A DNA stretch of 15,048 nucleotides from JBBRYK01 sp038237665 (GCA_038237665.1 JBBRYK010000070.1:1-15048), one strand, 5' to 3'; counted from the first letter of the stretch, positions 7,321 to 14,453 are shown. The notes: generated from the letters alone by a model not told the origin. Numbers and translations are program-made.

Positions 7321-8310
7321 ATGGGCCGCCTGGCGTTTGTTGGCCTCGTCGCGGCCGCAGCCCTTGCAGCGGCCGCGCATGCTGCGTTTCCGGGGAAGAA
7401 CGGCAAGATCGTCTTCGTCCGGCAGACGCATGCCACGGGCGGTAGCGGACAGGTTGCTCCCGCGGTCTACGTCGTCAATCCTGACTACACGGGGCTGAAG
7501 CGGCTGACCGATCCGGCCGCAGGCGCCGACGATTCGAGCCCGACCTGGTCACCCGACGGGAAGCGCATCGCCTTCGTCCGCCTTGTCCACACCGTCCCGG
7601 CTCCGGCCGACGCGCACGAGCTCTACGTGATGAAGGCCAACGGCTCCGGCCTCAGCCGGTTGACGCGAAACGGGGTCTACGACGACCACCCGGCCTGGTC
7701 GCCGGACGGAAAGTGGATCGCCTTCACCCGCGAGGACCACACGGGCCCGGACGCAGGTGACGTCAACTTCGACATCTGGGTGATGCACGCGACCGGGACG
7801 GGGCAGAGACAACTGACCCGCAACAGCGACGACGAGGTCTGCCCCGCGTGGTCTCCGGACAGGAAGTCGATCGCCTTCCTGGCCGACGACCCGACCTCGG
7901 CCGGCGGCCGGATCGTCGTGATGGCAGCCGACGGCACGCACCGGCGACTGGTCGCTCGGGTACCGCTCGTGGGATCCACGACCGGCCAGGAATACAGCCT
8001 TCAGCGGCCGTCCTGGTCGCCCGACGGCAAGCGGATCGCCTTCGTCGGGGCGAAGGGAATCACGACGGTGCGCTCGGACGGCGCCAAGCCGGTCGTGCTC
8101 CCCGCCGGCCTGCACCCTTCGTGGTCGCCAGACGGAAGACACCTGACGTTCATGCGCTACGACGACGGTTCCTCGATCGGACGGATCTACGTGATGGACG
8201 CCGACGGCACGAACCTCCGGGCGCTGACCAGCGCCATGTTTCCTCTCGACGACCAGCAGCCCGACTGGCAGCCGCTCGGAACCCGCACCGGTGGCCGGGT
8301 CGAGCCGTAG
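7321..8310 (+). CDS. Secreted PD40 (TolB-like) beta-propeller protein
   Basis: A 329-aa protein with a signal peptide (LAFVGLVAAAALAAAAHA, mature end near AAFPGKNGKIVF). The rest is a single propeller with five full PD40 cores (PTWSPDGKRIAFVR, PAWSPDGKWIAFTR, PAWSPDRKSIAFLA, PSWSPDGKRIAFVG, PSWSPDGRHLTFMR) and a closing QPDWQP, which suggests six blades. Interblade strands have the usual LYVMKANGSGLSRLT form. It is a paralogue of the propeller part of the preceding gene but lacks the DUF11 and RTX segments, so a tandem duplication with later domain gain or loss is likely. No enzymatic motif is seen; the probable role is extracytoplasmic binding. It converges on the minus-strand c-di-GMP gene with four bases between the stops, leaving no room for a separate terminator. 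Confidence 0.9.
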   Translation: MGRLAFVGLVAAAALAAAAHAAFPGKNGKIVFVRQTHATGGSGQVAPAVYVVNPDYTGLKRLTDPAAGADDSSPTWSPDGKRIAFVRLVHTVPAPADAHELYVMKANGSGLSRLTRNGVYDDHPAWSPDGKWIAFTREDHTGPDAGDVNFDIWVMHATGTGQRQLTRNSDDEVCPAWSPDRKSIAFLADDPTSAGGRIVVMAADGTHRRLVARVPLVGSTTGQEYSLQRPSWSPDGKRIAFVGAKGITTVRSDGAKPVVLPAGLHPSWSPDGRHLTFMRYDDGSSIGRIYVMDADGTNLRALTSAMFPLDDQQPDWQPLGTRTGGRVEP

Positions 8311-8314
8311 CGGT

Positions 8315-10759
8315 CTACGCGGAAACGCGATTCGCCTCGGTGGACATCTCGTAGTGGACCTGCCGCAGGCGGTGACGAGTATCGGCGAACGCCTCGACGA
8401 CAGCCGGGTCGAACTGTTTCCCCGACTCCCCCAGGATCTCTGCAACCGCCTCGTCCCAGCGCTGCGCTTGCCGGTAGGGGCGGCGACTCGTCATCGCGTC
8501 CAAGGTGTCGGCCACGGCGAAGATGCGTGCTCCGAGCGGGATGTCGTCCTTTCGCAGTCGATCGGGATAACCGCCGCCGTCCCAGCGCTCGTGATGGGAG
8601 CGGACGACCTTGAGCCCGTCTCCCTGGAGGACGGCGACGTGACCCAGCATCTGCTCGCCGAGCATCGTGTGCGTCTCCATGCGCGACCGCTCCTCGACGG
8701 TCAGGGGCCCAGGCTTCTGGAGGATGCTGTCCGGGATCCCGATCTTGCCGATGTCGTGCAGCAGGAATCCGTATTCGACGCTCGGATCGTCGAGCATAGA
8801 GGGCTCGACGCTGCCGGCCAGTTCGGCGGCATACCGTTGCACGCGCATCGAGTGCTCCCGCGTGCCGGTGTCCTTGGACTCGAGGGCGCTGGCGAGCGCC
8901 GTCACCGTCTCCCGGTAGGCGCGCTGGATGAGCACGCGCTGTCCTCGCTCGAGCTCCCGTAGGCGGCGCAGGTCCTGGGCATAGAGGAGCAGCTGCTCTT
9001 CGCCTCCGCGGGCAACGGCTGAGTCCTCGAAGAGGCCGTGCGAGACCCCCTGTGCGAGCTGCTCGACGATGTTGAGCAGCTCGAGCGGGCTGAAAGGCTT
9101 GCGAAGCAGCGCATCCGCCCCCGCGGAACGTGCGACATCCTGAGGTGTGTCGGCGCCGGTCAAGAGGATGACCGGAACCTCGCGGGTTGCCGGGTCGGCC
9201 TTGAGCGTCCGGCAGAACTCGAGCCCGTTCACCCCGGGGAGGCGGATGTCGAGAATGATGATGTCGGGGCGTGCTCGCTCCATCCGTTCCCGGGCCGACT
9301 CGGCGTTGCCCGCCTCGTCGACTGCGATCTCGGCGACCTCGAACGTGGTCCGCAGAAGGGCGCGGATACCCTCCTCGTCCTCGACCACCAGCACCCGCAA
9401 GGGTGTCCGTGGGTCGACCTCCAGCTCGTTTCGGGTGCCTTCGCCGTTTGCTGCGACGACAACGCCGCCTCCTCGATCGACGACGACGCGGTTCTTGCCC
9501 GCGTGCTTCGCCGCATAGAGAGCGCTGTCCGCCCGTTTGAAGAGATCGTCGAGCCCACCCGGATCCCGGGTCGAGGCGACGCCCACCGAGACGGTCGGGA
9601 GTCGGCGGCCGCGCTGTTGGCGGTTTACCGCCGCGCGGATCCGCTGCGCGACCCGGGTTGCGACCTCGTGCCCGCTGTCGATCACGACGGCGAACTCCTC
9701 GCCGCCGACTCTGAAGGCCTGCTCGTCGGCTCGCAGCGTGCGTTGGATGACTCGCGCGAGTTCGGCCAGCACCTCGTTGCCGACGACGTGGCCGTGTTGG
9801 TCGTTGACCTTCTTGAAATCGTCGATGTCGAGCAGGACGAGCGAGAACTCGCGGCCACTCGTCTCGGCATTTCGGGAGGCGCGCTGGAGCTGCTCGTTGA
9901 ACGCCCGCTTGTTCGCGAGCCCGGTGAGTGCGTCCCGGCGGGCCTCGGCGTACGTGAGGGCGAGACGGCGGACGTTGGCCAGCGAGACGGCGGCGAGGTC
10001 GGCTGCCGCGGCAACGAGCTCGGCGTCGAGCTTGGCCGGAGCACCGGGGGGCTGCGCGACGAGCAGCGCACCCAGAGCCTCGCCGTCGACCAGGAGTGGT
10101 ACGGCCAGCGCTTCGGTTGCCGGGCAGCCGAGCTGCCGCAGCTCGGCGAGCTCGGCCGGATCGGCCCAGGCGAGCGCCCCCTTTTCGAACGCGCGTGCTG
10201 CGACTCCGGGTGCGGAGTGCACGGACGCGGCCGGGGCGGAGCCGGCAAGCCCTCCGAGCGACAAGCCGACGTCGGGCGAGGCCAGGTAGGTGGCCGCCAA
10301 AGCGGCGCCGGTGAGACCGACGAGCTCCCTCGCGACGAGCTCTGCGGCGCCTGCATCGTTGCCCGCCTTTGCGAGTCCGTGCGCGAGCCGCACCAGCGGG
10401 TCCACCTGCTCCGCGACCGCTCGCTCGAGCTCCCAGAGCGGCGCCCCCTTCATGCAGTAGGCGGAGGCACCCGCCTCGATCATCGCGGCGATCACTTCCT
10501 TGTCGTCCGAGCCGGCGAACGCAACGATGCGCGCGCTCGGGAGCAGACGGCGAAGGCGGCGCGTTGCCTCGACACCGTCGAGGATGGGCATCGCAACGTC
10601 CATCAGGACGACGTCGGGCCTGGTCTCGAGGGCGAGGGCGACCGCGTCCTCGCCGTTCGCCGCCTCGCCGACGATCTCGACGCGACCCTCTTCGGCCAGC
10701 ATCGTCCGGACGGCCGTCCGCGCCTCCGGCGAGTCGTCGCAAATCAGGAGCCGGACCAC
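8315..10759 (-). CDS. Hybrid c-di-GMP protein: REC-GAF-GGDEF-REC-HD-GYP
   Basis: An 814-aa cytoplasmic signalling protein with domains for both making and degrading cyclic di-GMP. REC1 spans about 1-120 (CDDS acidic pair, phospho-acceptor Asp54 in LMDVAMP, Lys104). A GAF-like region covers about 121-265. GGDEF spans about 270-430, with an active-type GGEEF signature at 352-356 and NxxGxDxxFKKVNDxHGH-like residues in DIDDFKKVNDQHGHVVGN. The RxxD inhibitory site position reads RADE, so product inhibition may be weak. REC2 spans about 454-570 (Asp504 in LDIRLPG, Lys554). A coiled-coil-like stretch at about 585-620 leads to HD-GYP (about 620-790), with HD at 668-669 and an intact HHERWDGGGYP at 722-732. 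GTG 10759 has GGAGG (10767-10763) three bases upstream and sits directly before the first REC strand. No cognate histidine kinase is in the window. The net direction of its activity cannot be read from sequence. Confidence 0.95.
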   Translation of the reverse strand: MVRLLICDDSPEARTAVRTMLAEEGRVEIVGEAANGEDAVALALETRPDVVLMDVAMPILDGVEATRRLRRLLPSARIVAFAGSDDKEVIAAMIEAGASAYCMKGAPLWELERAVAEQVDPLVRLAHGLAKAGNDAGAAELVARELVGLTGAALAATYLASPDVGLSLGGLAGSAPAASVHSAPGVAARAFEKGALAWADPAELAELRQLGCPATEALAVPLLVDGEALGALLVAQPPGAPAKLDAELVAAAADLAAVSLANVRRLALTYAEARRDALTGLANKRAFNEQLQRASRNAETSGREFSLVLLDIDDFKKVNDQHGHVVGNEVLAELARVIQRTLRADEQAFRVGGEEFAVVIDSGHEVATRVAQRIRAAVNRQQRGRRLPTVSVGVASTRDPGGLDDLFKRADSALYAAKHAGKNRVVVDRGGGVVVAANGEGTRNELEVDPRTPLRVLVVEDEEGIRALLRTTFEVAEIAVDEAGNAESARERMERARPDIIILDIRLPGVNGLEFCRTLKADPATREVPVILLTGADTPQDVARSAGADALLRKPFSPLELLNIVEQLAQGVSHGLFEDSAVARGGEEQLLLYAQDLRRLRELERGQRVLIQRAYRETVTALASALESKDTGTREHSMRVQRYAAELAGSVEPSMLDDPSVEYGFLLHDIGKIGIPDSILQKPGPLTVEERSRMETHTMLGEQMLGHVAVLQGDGLKVVRSHHERWDGGGYPDRLRKDDIPLGARIFAVADTLDAMTSRRPYRQAQRWDEAVAEILGESGKQFDPAVVEAFADTRHRLRQVHYEMSTEANRVSA

Positions 10760-10789
10760 GTCCCTCCCAAATCGGACGTTCGCCGGAGA

Positions 10790-10818
10790 ACTTTAGGAAG
10801 TGATTTAGGAAGGTTTAA
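10790..10818 (-). promoter_or_regulatory. Candidate promoter of the c-di-GMP hybrid gene
   Basis: On the minus strand TTAAAC (10818-10813) and TAAAGT (10795-10790) are separated by 17 bases, a standard -35/-10 spacing. The expected transcript start is near 10783, giving a leader of about 24 bases containing the GGGAGG ribosome binding site. The direct repeats at 10792-10812 fill the spacer and overlap the -10 box. Confidence 0.45.
10792..10812. repeat. Direct repeat TTTAGGAAG x2, 12-bp period, possible operator
   Basis: TTTAGGAAG occurs at 10792-10800 and again at 10804-10812, separated by TGA. The pair is AT-richer than its surroundings and sits between the -35 and -10 elements of the leftward promoter, where a bound regulator would block RNA polymerase. 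The regulator is unknown. Confidence 0.45.
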
Positions 10819-10998
10819 GCACGTTGTGGCCGATCTTTCTGAGCGTATTTACCGGATTCATCACAGCCGACTTGAGGAAAATCACCCATTCGGGGTACCC
10901 CCTTAGCTCACTTTGGAGGACAGAGACCCCGCCGGTCCTCGGCCCAGGCGGGCCGACCCGAGCGTCGAGGGCCGGACTGTCCGCTCGACAGCGAGGGG
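10819..10998. other. Divergent intergenic control region with a palindrome and a hairpin
   Basis: About 180 bases without a supported gene lie between the leftward c-di-GMP promoter and the sufS -10 box. They contain the perfect palindrome GGGGTACCCC (10892-10901), a 7-bp stem TCGGCCC/GGGCCGA with an AGGC loop (10939-10956) not followed by a T run, and CTGTC-N5-GACAG (10977-10991) just upstream of the sufS -10. The last is placed where a repressor or activator could act. No riboswitch consensus or coding potential was recognised. Confidence 0.4.
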
Positions 10999-11004
10999 TA
11001 CGAT
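10999..11004 (+). promoter_or_regulatory. Candidate -10 box (TACGAT) of a leaderless sufS promoter
   Basis: TACGAT, preceded by GGGG, lies six bases before the GTG start at 11011, so the transcript probably begins at the start codon. No Shine-Dalgarno is present. GGGTAC also resembles the -10 of actinobacterial SigB-type promoters, but no matching GTTT -35 was found. Confidence 0.55.
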
Positions 11005-11010
11005 AGATCC

Positions 11011-12255
11011 GTGGCCGTCCAGACACAGCCGAAGCTCGACGCGCAGAAGCTGCGCGCCGACTTTCCGGTTTTCGAGCAGCTGATTCACGGCAAGCCACTC
11101 GCCTATCTGGACTCCGCCGTCACCTCGCAGAAGCCGCGGCAGGTGCTCGACAAGCTCTACGACTTCTACGCCCACTCCTACGGGAACGTCCACCGCGGCG
11201 TGTACACGCTCTCCGAGCGTGCGACGGCCGAGTTCGAAGGTGCCCGCGAGAAGATCGCACGCTTCGTCAACGCACCGTCTCCCCGGGAGCTGATCTTCAC
11301 GCGCAGCGCGACGGAGGCCCTCAACCTCGTCGCGTACGCCTGGGGCCTCGACAACCTCGGCCCCGGCGACCTCGTCGTCGTGACCGAACTCGACCACCAC
11401 TCGAACTTCGTGCCGTGGCAATACATCGCCGGGCGCACCGGCGCGTCCTTCCATGCCATCGCCATCGACGAGGCAGGCGAGATTCAGCTCGACGAGCTCG
11501 AGGAGCTGCCGTCCAAGGGGCGCATCAAGGTCGTCGCCAACAACCTCGTCTCCAACGCCCTCGGAACGATCAACCCGATCGACAAGCTGACGGCTTGGGC
11601 GCACGAGCAGGGCGCGATCATGGTCGTCGACGCGGCTCAGGCCGCCCCGCACATGCCCCTCGACGTGCAGGCGCTCGACTGCGACTTCCTCGCCTTCTCC
11701 TCGCACAAGCTCTGTGGGCCGAGCGGGATCGGCGCTCTCTGGGGGAAGCGCGAGCTCCTCGAGGCGATGGCTCCGTTCAACCTCGGCGGTCAGATGATCC
11801 GCAAGGTCGAGATCGAGAAGACGACCTGGAACGAGCTGCCGAACAAGTTCGAGGCGGGAACGCCCGCGATTGCCGAGGCCGTCGGCTTCGGGGCGGCGAT
11901 CGACTACATCTCGGCGATCGGGCTAGAGGCGATCGAGGCGTACGAGCACGAGCTCGCCGCCTACGCCCTCGACCGGATGGCGGAGATTCCCGGCGTGCGG
12001 CTCTTCGGGCCGCCGCCTGAGCGGCGCGCGGGGATCGTGTCGTTCGACGTCGAAGGAGTTCATCCGCACGACGTGGCGCAGATCCTCGACTGGGAGGGAA
12101 TCGCCATCCGCGCGGGCCACCATTGCACACAGCCGCTGATGCGGCGGCTGGGTGTCGCGGCGACCTCGCGCGCGAGCTTCTACCTCTACACGATCCCCGA
12201 CGAGATCGACCGGCTGGTGGAAGGAATCCACAAGGTCAAGAAGGTCTTCGGGTAG
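11011..12255 (+). CDS. sufS: SufS, group II cysteine desulfurase
   Basis: A PLP enzyme (414 aa) that releases sulfur from cysteine as a persulfide for Fe-S assembly. YLDSAVTSQKP near residue 32 is the family N-terminal motif (usually YLDxAATxQKP). The PLP lysine is Lys233 in SSHKLCGPSGIG. DAAQAAPH supplies the PLP-binding aspartate, and the persulfide cysteine is Cys372 in AGHHCTQPLM. GVHPHDVAQILD places a histidine like the B. subtilis SufS residue that contacts SufU zinc, which fits the adjacent sufU. VNAPSPRELIFTRSATEALN and VSNALGTINPI are also typical. The GTG start is preceded by a -10-like box rather than a ribosome binding site. The gene heads a five-gene run and lies about 8 kb from sufBD, although the two halves are usually adjacent in actinobacteria. 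Confidence 0.97.
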   Translation: MAVQTQPKLDAQKLRADFPVFEQLIHGKPLAYLDSAVTSQKPRQVLDKLYDFYAHSYGNVHRGVYTLSERATAEFEGAREKIARFVNAPSPRELIFTRSATEALNLVAYAWGLDNLGPGDLVVVTELDHHSNFVPWQYIAGRTGASFHAIAIDEAGEIQLDELEELPSKGRIKVVANNLVSNALGTINPIDKLTAWAHEQGAIMVVDAAQAAPHMPLDVQALDCDFLAFSSHKLCGPSGIGALWGKRELLEAMAPFNLGGQMIRKVEIEKTTWNELPNKFEAGTPAIAEAVGFGAAIDYISAIGLEAIEAYEHELAAYALDRMAEIPGVRLFGPPPERRAGIVSFDVEGVHPHDVAQILDWEGIAIRAGHHCTQPLMRRLGVAATSRASFYLYTIPDEIDRLVEGIHKVKKVFG

Positions 12256-12258
12256 CCC

Positions 12259-12690
12259 GTGAGCGACGAGCAGCTCTACCGCGAAGTCATTCTGGACCAC
12301 TACCGGAACCCGCGACAGCACGGGGCCGTCGACGATGCCGACGCAAGTGCCGAGGGTCAGAACCCGCTGTGCGGTGACGAGGTCTCGATCTCCCTGGCGT
12401 TCGGACGAGACGGGGAGACGATCGAGGACATTCGGTTCCTCGGACGCGGCTGTGCGATCAGCCAGGCTTCGACCTCGATGCTGATGGAGCTGGTCAAGGG
12501 CAAACGGGCCTCGGACGTTGCGGCCATGCCGAAAGAGGACCTCCTGGACGAGGTCGGGATCCCCCTCGGGCCGGTGCGCCTGAAGTGCGCGCTGCTCGGG
12601 CTTGCAACGCTCAAGGTGGCAATCCACAAGTCGAAGGGCACGGACCTCCCGGACGAGTGGAGCACCGACGCCGACCTCGAGCTGAAGTAA
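12259..12690 (+). CDS. sufU: SufU, zinc-dependent sulfur-transfer partner of SufS
   Basis: A 143-aa IscU/SufU-fold protein that accepts persulfide sulfur from SufS and passes it to the SufBCD scaffold. The ligand set is Cys38 and Asp40 (NPLCGDEV), Cys65 (GRGCAISQAS) and Cys110 (RLKCALLGL). The Lys before the third cysteine, in place of the IscU histidine, and the neighbouring sufS support SufU over IscU. The second and third cysteines are only 45 residues apart, close to IscU and without the roughly 20-residue insert usual in Bacillus and mycobacterial SufU. GTG 12259 lies three bases after the sufS stop, with AAGAAGG-like sequence upstream inside sufS. Confidence 0.94.
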   Translation: MSDEQLYREVILDHYRNPRQHGAVDDADASAEGQNPLCGDEVSISLAFGRDGETIEDIRFLGRGCAISQASTSMLMELVKGKRASDVAAMPKEDLLDEVGIPLGPVRLKCALLGLATLKVAIHKSKGTDLPDEWSTDADLELK

Positions 12691-12697
12691 GGGCAGC

Positions 12698-13027
12698 GTG
12701 GGCGAGATCGACGTGGGTCCGGTCGAGGAGCTGCCGCCGGGCGAGGTGAAGATCGTCCATGCCGACCGGCTTTCGGTCGGGGTCTACAACCTCGGCGGCG
12801 AGTTCTATGCCCTCGAGGACCGTTGCTCCCACGATGACGGGCCGCTCTGCGAAGGCGAGTTCGACCTCGAGGAGGGCTATGCGATCTGCCCGCGCCACGG
12901 GGCGCAGATCGACATTCGCACGGGCGAGGCGCTGACTCTGCCGGCCGTGTTTCCGGTCGATACGTTTCCCGTCCGCATCGAGGACGGGATCGTCAAGCTC
13001 GAGCTTCCACCATTCAAGGAGACATGA
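12698..13027 (+). CDS. Rieske [2Fe-2S] ferredoxin-like protein
   Basis: A 109-aa soluble Rieske protein with no signal peptide or membrane segment. The cluster ligands are Cys43/His45 in CSHDDGPL and Cys64/His67 in CPRHGAQID, followed by the standard TGEALTLPA turn. It resembles the ferredoxin subunit of non-heme dioxygenases (NirD/BphF type), but no oxygenase or nitrite reductase gene is present. It follows sufU by seven bases, so it may be an electron carrier or client protein made along with the assembly machinery; that role is inferred from position. GTG 12698 is the start that retains the first beta strand. The stop overlaps the next start in ATGATG. Confidence 0.93.
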   Translation: MGEIDVGPVEELPPGEVKIVHADRLSVGVYNLGGEFYALEDRCSHDDGPLCEGEFDLEEGYAICPRHGAQIDIRTGEALTLPAVFPVDTFPVRIEDGIVKLELPPFKET

Positions 13028-13818
13028 TGCCCGGGACCGCCGCAGTACAAGGACCGCTCTGGGGAGCCAGGGCGCGCGAATGGGCCGAGCTCCAGGAGCC
13101 GTTGGCCAGGCCGCTCTTCGAGACGGTGCTCGGACGCTTCGACCTCGGTGAGGGCGTACGCGTCCTCGACGTGGGCTGCGGCACGGGCCTCTTTTGCATG
13201 CTCGCCGCGAAGGAGGAGGGCGGGTCGGTCGCCGGCCTCGACGCATCGGAGCAGTCGATCGCGATCGCCAGGGAGCGGACCCCCGCCGGCGACTTCCGCG
13301 TCGGTGAGCTCGAGGAGCTGCCCTGGGCGGACGGCTCTTTCGACGTTGTGACCGGGTTCAACGCGTTCCAGTTCGCCGCGTCTCCGGCCAACGCGCTCCG
13401 CGAGGCCCGGCGGGTCGTCAGTCTCGAGGGCGAGGTGGCGGTTGCGGTCTGGGGCGCGCCGCAGGACTGCGAGGCAGCCGTGGTTCTGAAGGCCGTCGGC
13501 GAGCTGCTGCCGCCGCCCCCGCCGGGAACGCCCGGCCCCTTTGCGCTCTCCGAGCCGGGCGCGCTCGAGTCGCTGGTCGAGGAGGCGGGTCTCACGCCCG
13601 ACGAGTTGCACGAGGTTCCGTGCCCATGGGCCTACGCCGACCTGGACACGGCCGTTCAGGCCCTTGCCTCCTCAGGCCCCGCTGTGCGAGCGGAGCAGGA
13701 AGCTGGCCGCGAGATCGTCGAGCAGGCGATCGCTCAGGCGCTCCAGCCGTACCTCGACGTCGCCACCGGCATCGTGCAGCTCGAGAACGTCTTCCGGTAC
13801 CTCGTAGCTCGACCCTAG
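13027..13818 (+). CDS. Class I SAM-dependent methyltransferase (UbiE/Methyltransf_11-like)
   Basis: A 263-aa cytoplasmic methyltransferase. SAM motif I is VRVLDVGCGTGLF (about residues 44-56), with the acidic motif II residue in AGLDAS (Asp72) and a post-II segment GELEELPWADGSFDVVTGFN. The C-terminal half, with a PPPPPGTPGPF loop and the helix EAGREIVEQAIAQALQPYL, is a lid region that I cannot tie to a substrate. ATG 13027 is preferred over ATG 13024 because AAGGAG (13016-13021) is five bases from the former and only two from the latter; either way the start overlaps the Rieske stop. It is encoded with SUF genes, but nothing in the sequence shows an Fe-S role. Confidence 0.92.
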   Translation: MPGTAAVQGPLWGARAREWAELQEPLARPLFETVLGRFDLGEGVRVLDVGCGTGLFCMLAAKEEGGSVAGLDASEQSIAIARERTPAGDFRVGELEELPWADGSFDVVTGFNAFQFAASPANALREARRVVSLEGEVAVAVWGAPQDCEAAVVLKAVGELLPPPPPGTPGPFALSEPGALESLVEEAGLTPDELHEVPCPWAYADLDTAVQALASSGPAVRAEQEAGREIVEQAIAQALQPYLDVATGIVQLENVFRYLVARP

Positions 13819-14417
13819 TGCTCGACGACCGCGTTCGGGCGGTGCTCGCTCGGCTCGAGGCCGAGGATGCTGCCGAACGGTCTCAGGGCATTCCGCGTGA
13901 GCATCGTGCGCGTCAGGTCTCCCGCACCACGGGGCAGTTTCTCTTTGCGCTTGTGGCACCTCAGAGCGACTGCGAAGTGCTCGAGATCGGCGGCTCGCGC
14001 GGGTATTCCTCCATCTGGCTTGCGGCGGGGGTGCGGCAGTTCGGCGGGCGGGTGCTCTCGATCGAGCAGGATCCGGCGAAGTGCGAGGCGTGGCGGGAGA
14101 ACGTCGCCGAGGCGGGGCTCGAGGACTGGGCCGACCTGATCGAGGGCGACGCGCTCGAAGCCGTGCCCGCAATCGCCGACGTCTTCGACGTCGTGTTCCT
14201 CGACGCCGAGAAGGAGGACTACGAGGAGCTGTTCCAGCAGGCCCGCCGGAAGCTCGAACCGGGAGCGGTGGTCGTCGCCGACAACGTGTTGTCGCATGGG
14301 GCAACGCTGGGAGCATACTCGCGCGCCCGCCAGTCAGACCCCTCTCTCGAGAGCGTCACCGTCCCCCTGGACCGTGGATTGGAGCTCTCGGTCGTCCTCC
14401 GCGAATCGCGGCCGTGA
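13818..14417 (+). CDS. Class I O-methyltransferase (CCoAOMT/COMT-like family 3)
   Basis: A 199-aa O-methyltransferase related to the metal-dependent caffeoyl-CoA/catechol group. Motifs in order: TTGQFLFALV, SAM loop LEIGGSRGYSSIWLA (about 55-69), acidic Glu83 in VLSIEQDP, EGDALEAVP (Asp111), DVVFLDAEKEDY (Asp129) and VVADNVLSHG (Asp155-Asn156), the last two supplying likely divalent-metal ligands. The start is GTG 13818, overlapping the previous stop by one base (TAGTG), so the two methyltransferases are translationally coupled. The N-terminus is shorter than in plant CCoAOMT, as is common for bacterial members. The substrate is unknown. It is the last gene of the suf-led operon; the IS1-like element lies directly downstream. 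Confidence 0.91.
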   Translation: MLDDRVRAVLARLEAEDAAERSQGIPREHRARQVSRTTGQFLFALVAPQSDCEVLEIGGSRGYSSIWLAAGVRQFGGRVLSIEQDPAKCEAWRENVAEAGLEDWADLIEGDALEAVPAIADVFDVVFLDAEKEDYEELFQQARRKLEPGAVVVADNVLSHGATLGAYSRARQSDPSLESVTVPLDRGLELSVVLRESRP

Positions 14418-14430
14418 CACTTTCGTAACG

Positions 14431-14453
14431 GGGTCAGACCGGTACTGGGTCAG
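14431..14453. repeat. Repeated GGGTCAG motif at the presumed end of the insertion element
   Basis: GGGTCAG occurs at 14431-14437 and 14447-14453, the first within the near-palindrome GGTCAGACC. It lies between the O-methyltransferase stop and the transposase stop, where the terminal inverted repeat of the element should be. The matching end is outside the window, so the exact boundary and any target duplication cannot be shown. Confidence 0.35.

Noticed and set aside
8187..10742. An 851-codon alternative minus-strand frame over the c-di-GMP gene
   Set aside because: It is Arg/Gly/Pro-rich with no domain motif, while the neighbouring frame carries REC, GGDEF and HD-GYP signatures.
9038..10906. 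A 622-codon plus-strand frame antisense to the c-di-GMP gene
   Set aside because: It has no recognisable motif and mirrors conserved codons of the real gene; it is a compositional shadow.
10939..10956. Rho-independent terminator at the 7-bp GC hairpin
   Set aside because: No T run follows on either strand, and no gene ends nearby, as both flanking genes start here.
10805..11098. A 97-codon minus-strand frame in the divergent intergenic region
   Set aside because: It starts inside sufS antisense, has no ribosome binding site or family resemblance, and covers the proposed sufS and c-di-GMP gene promoters.
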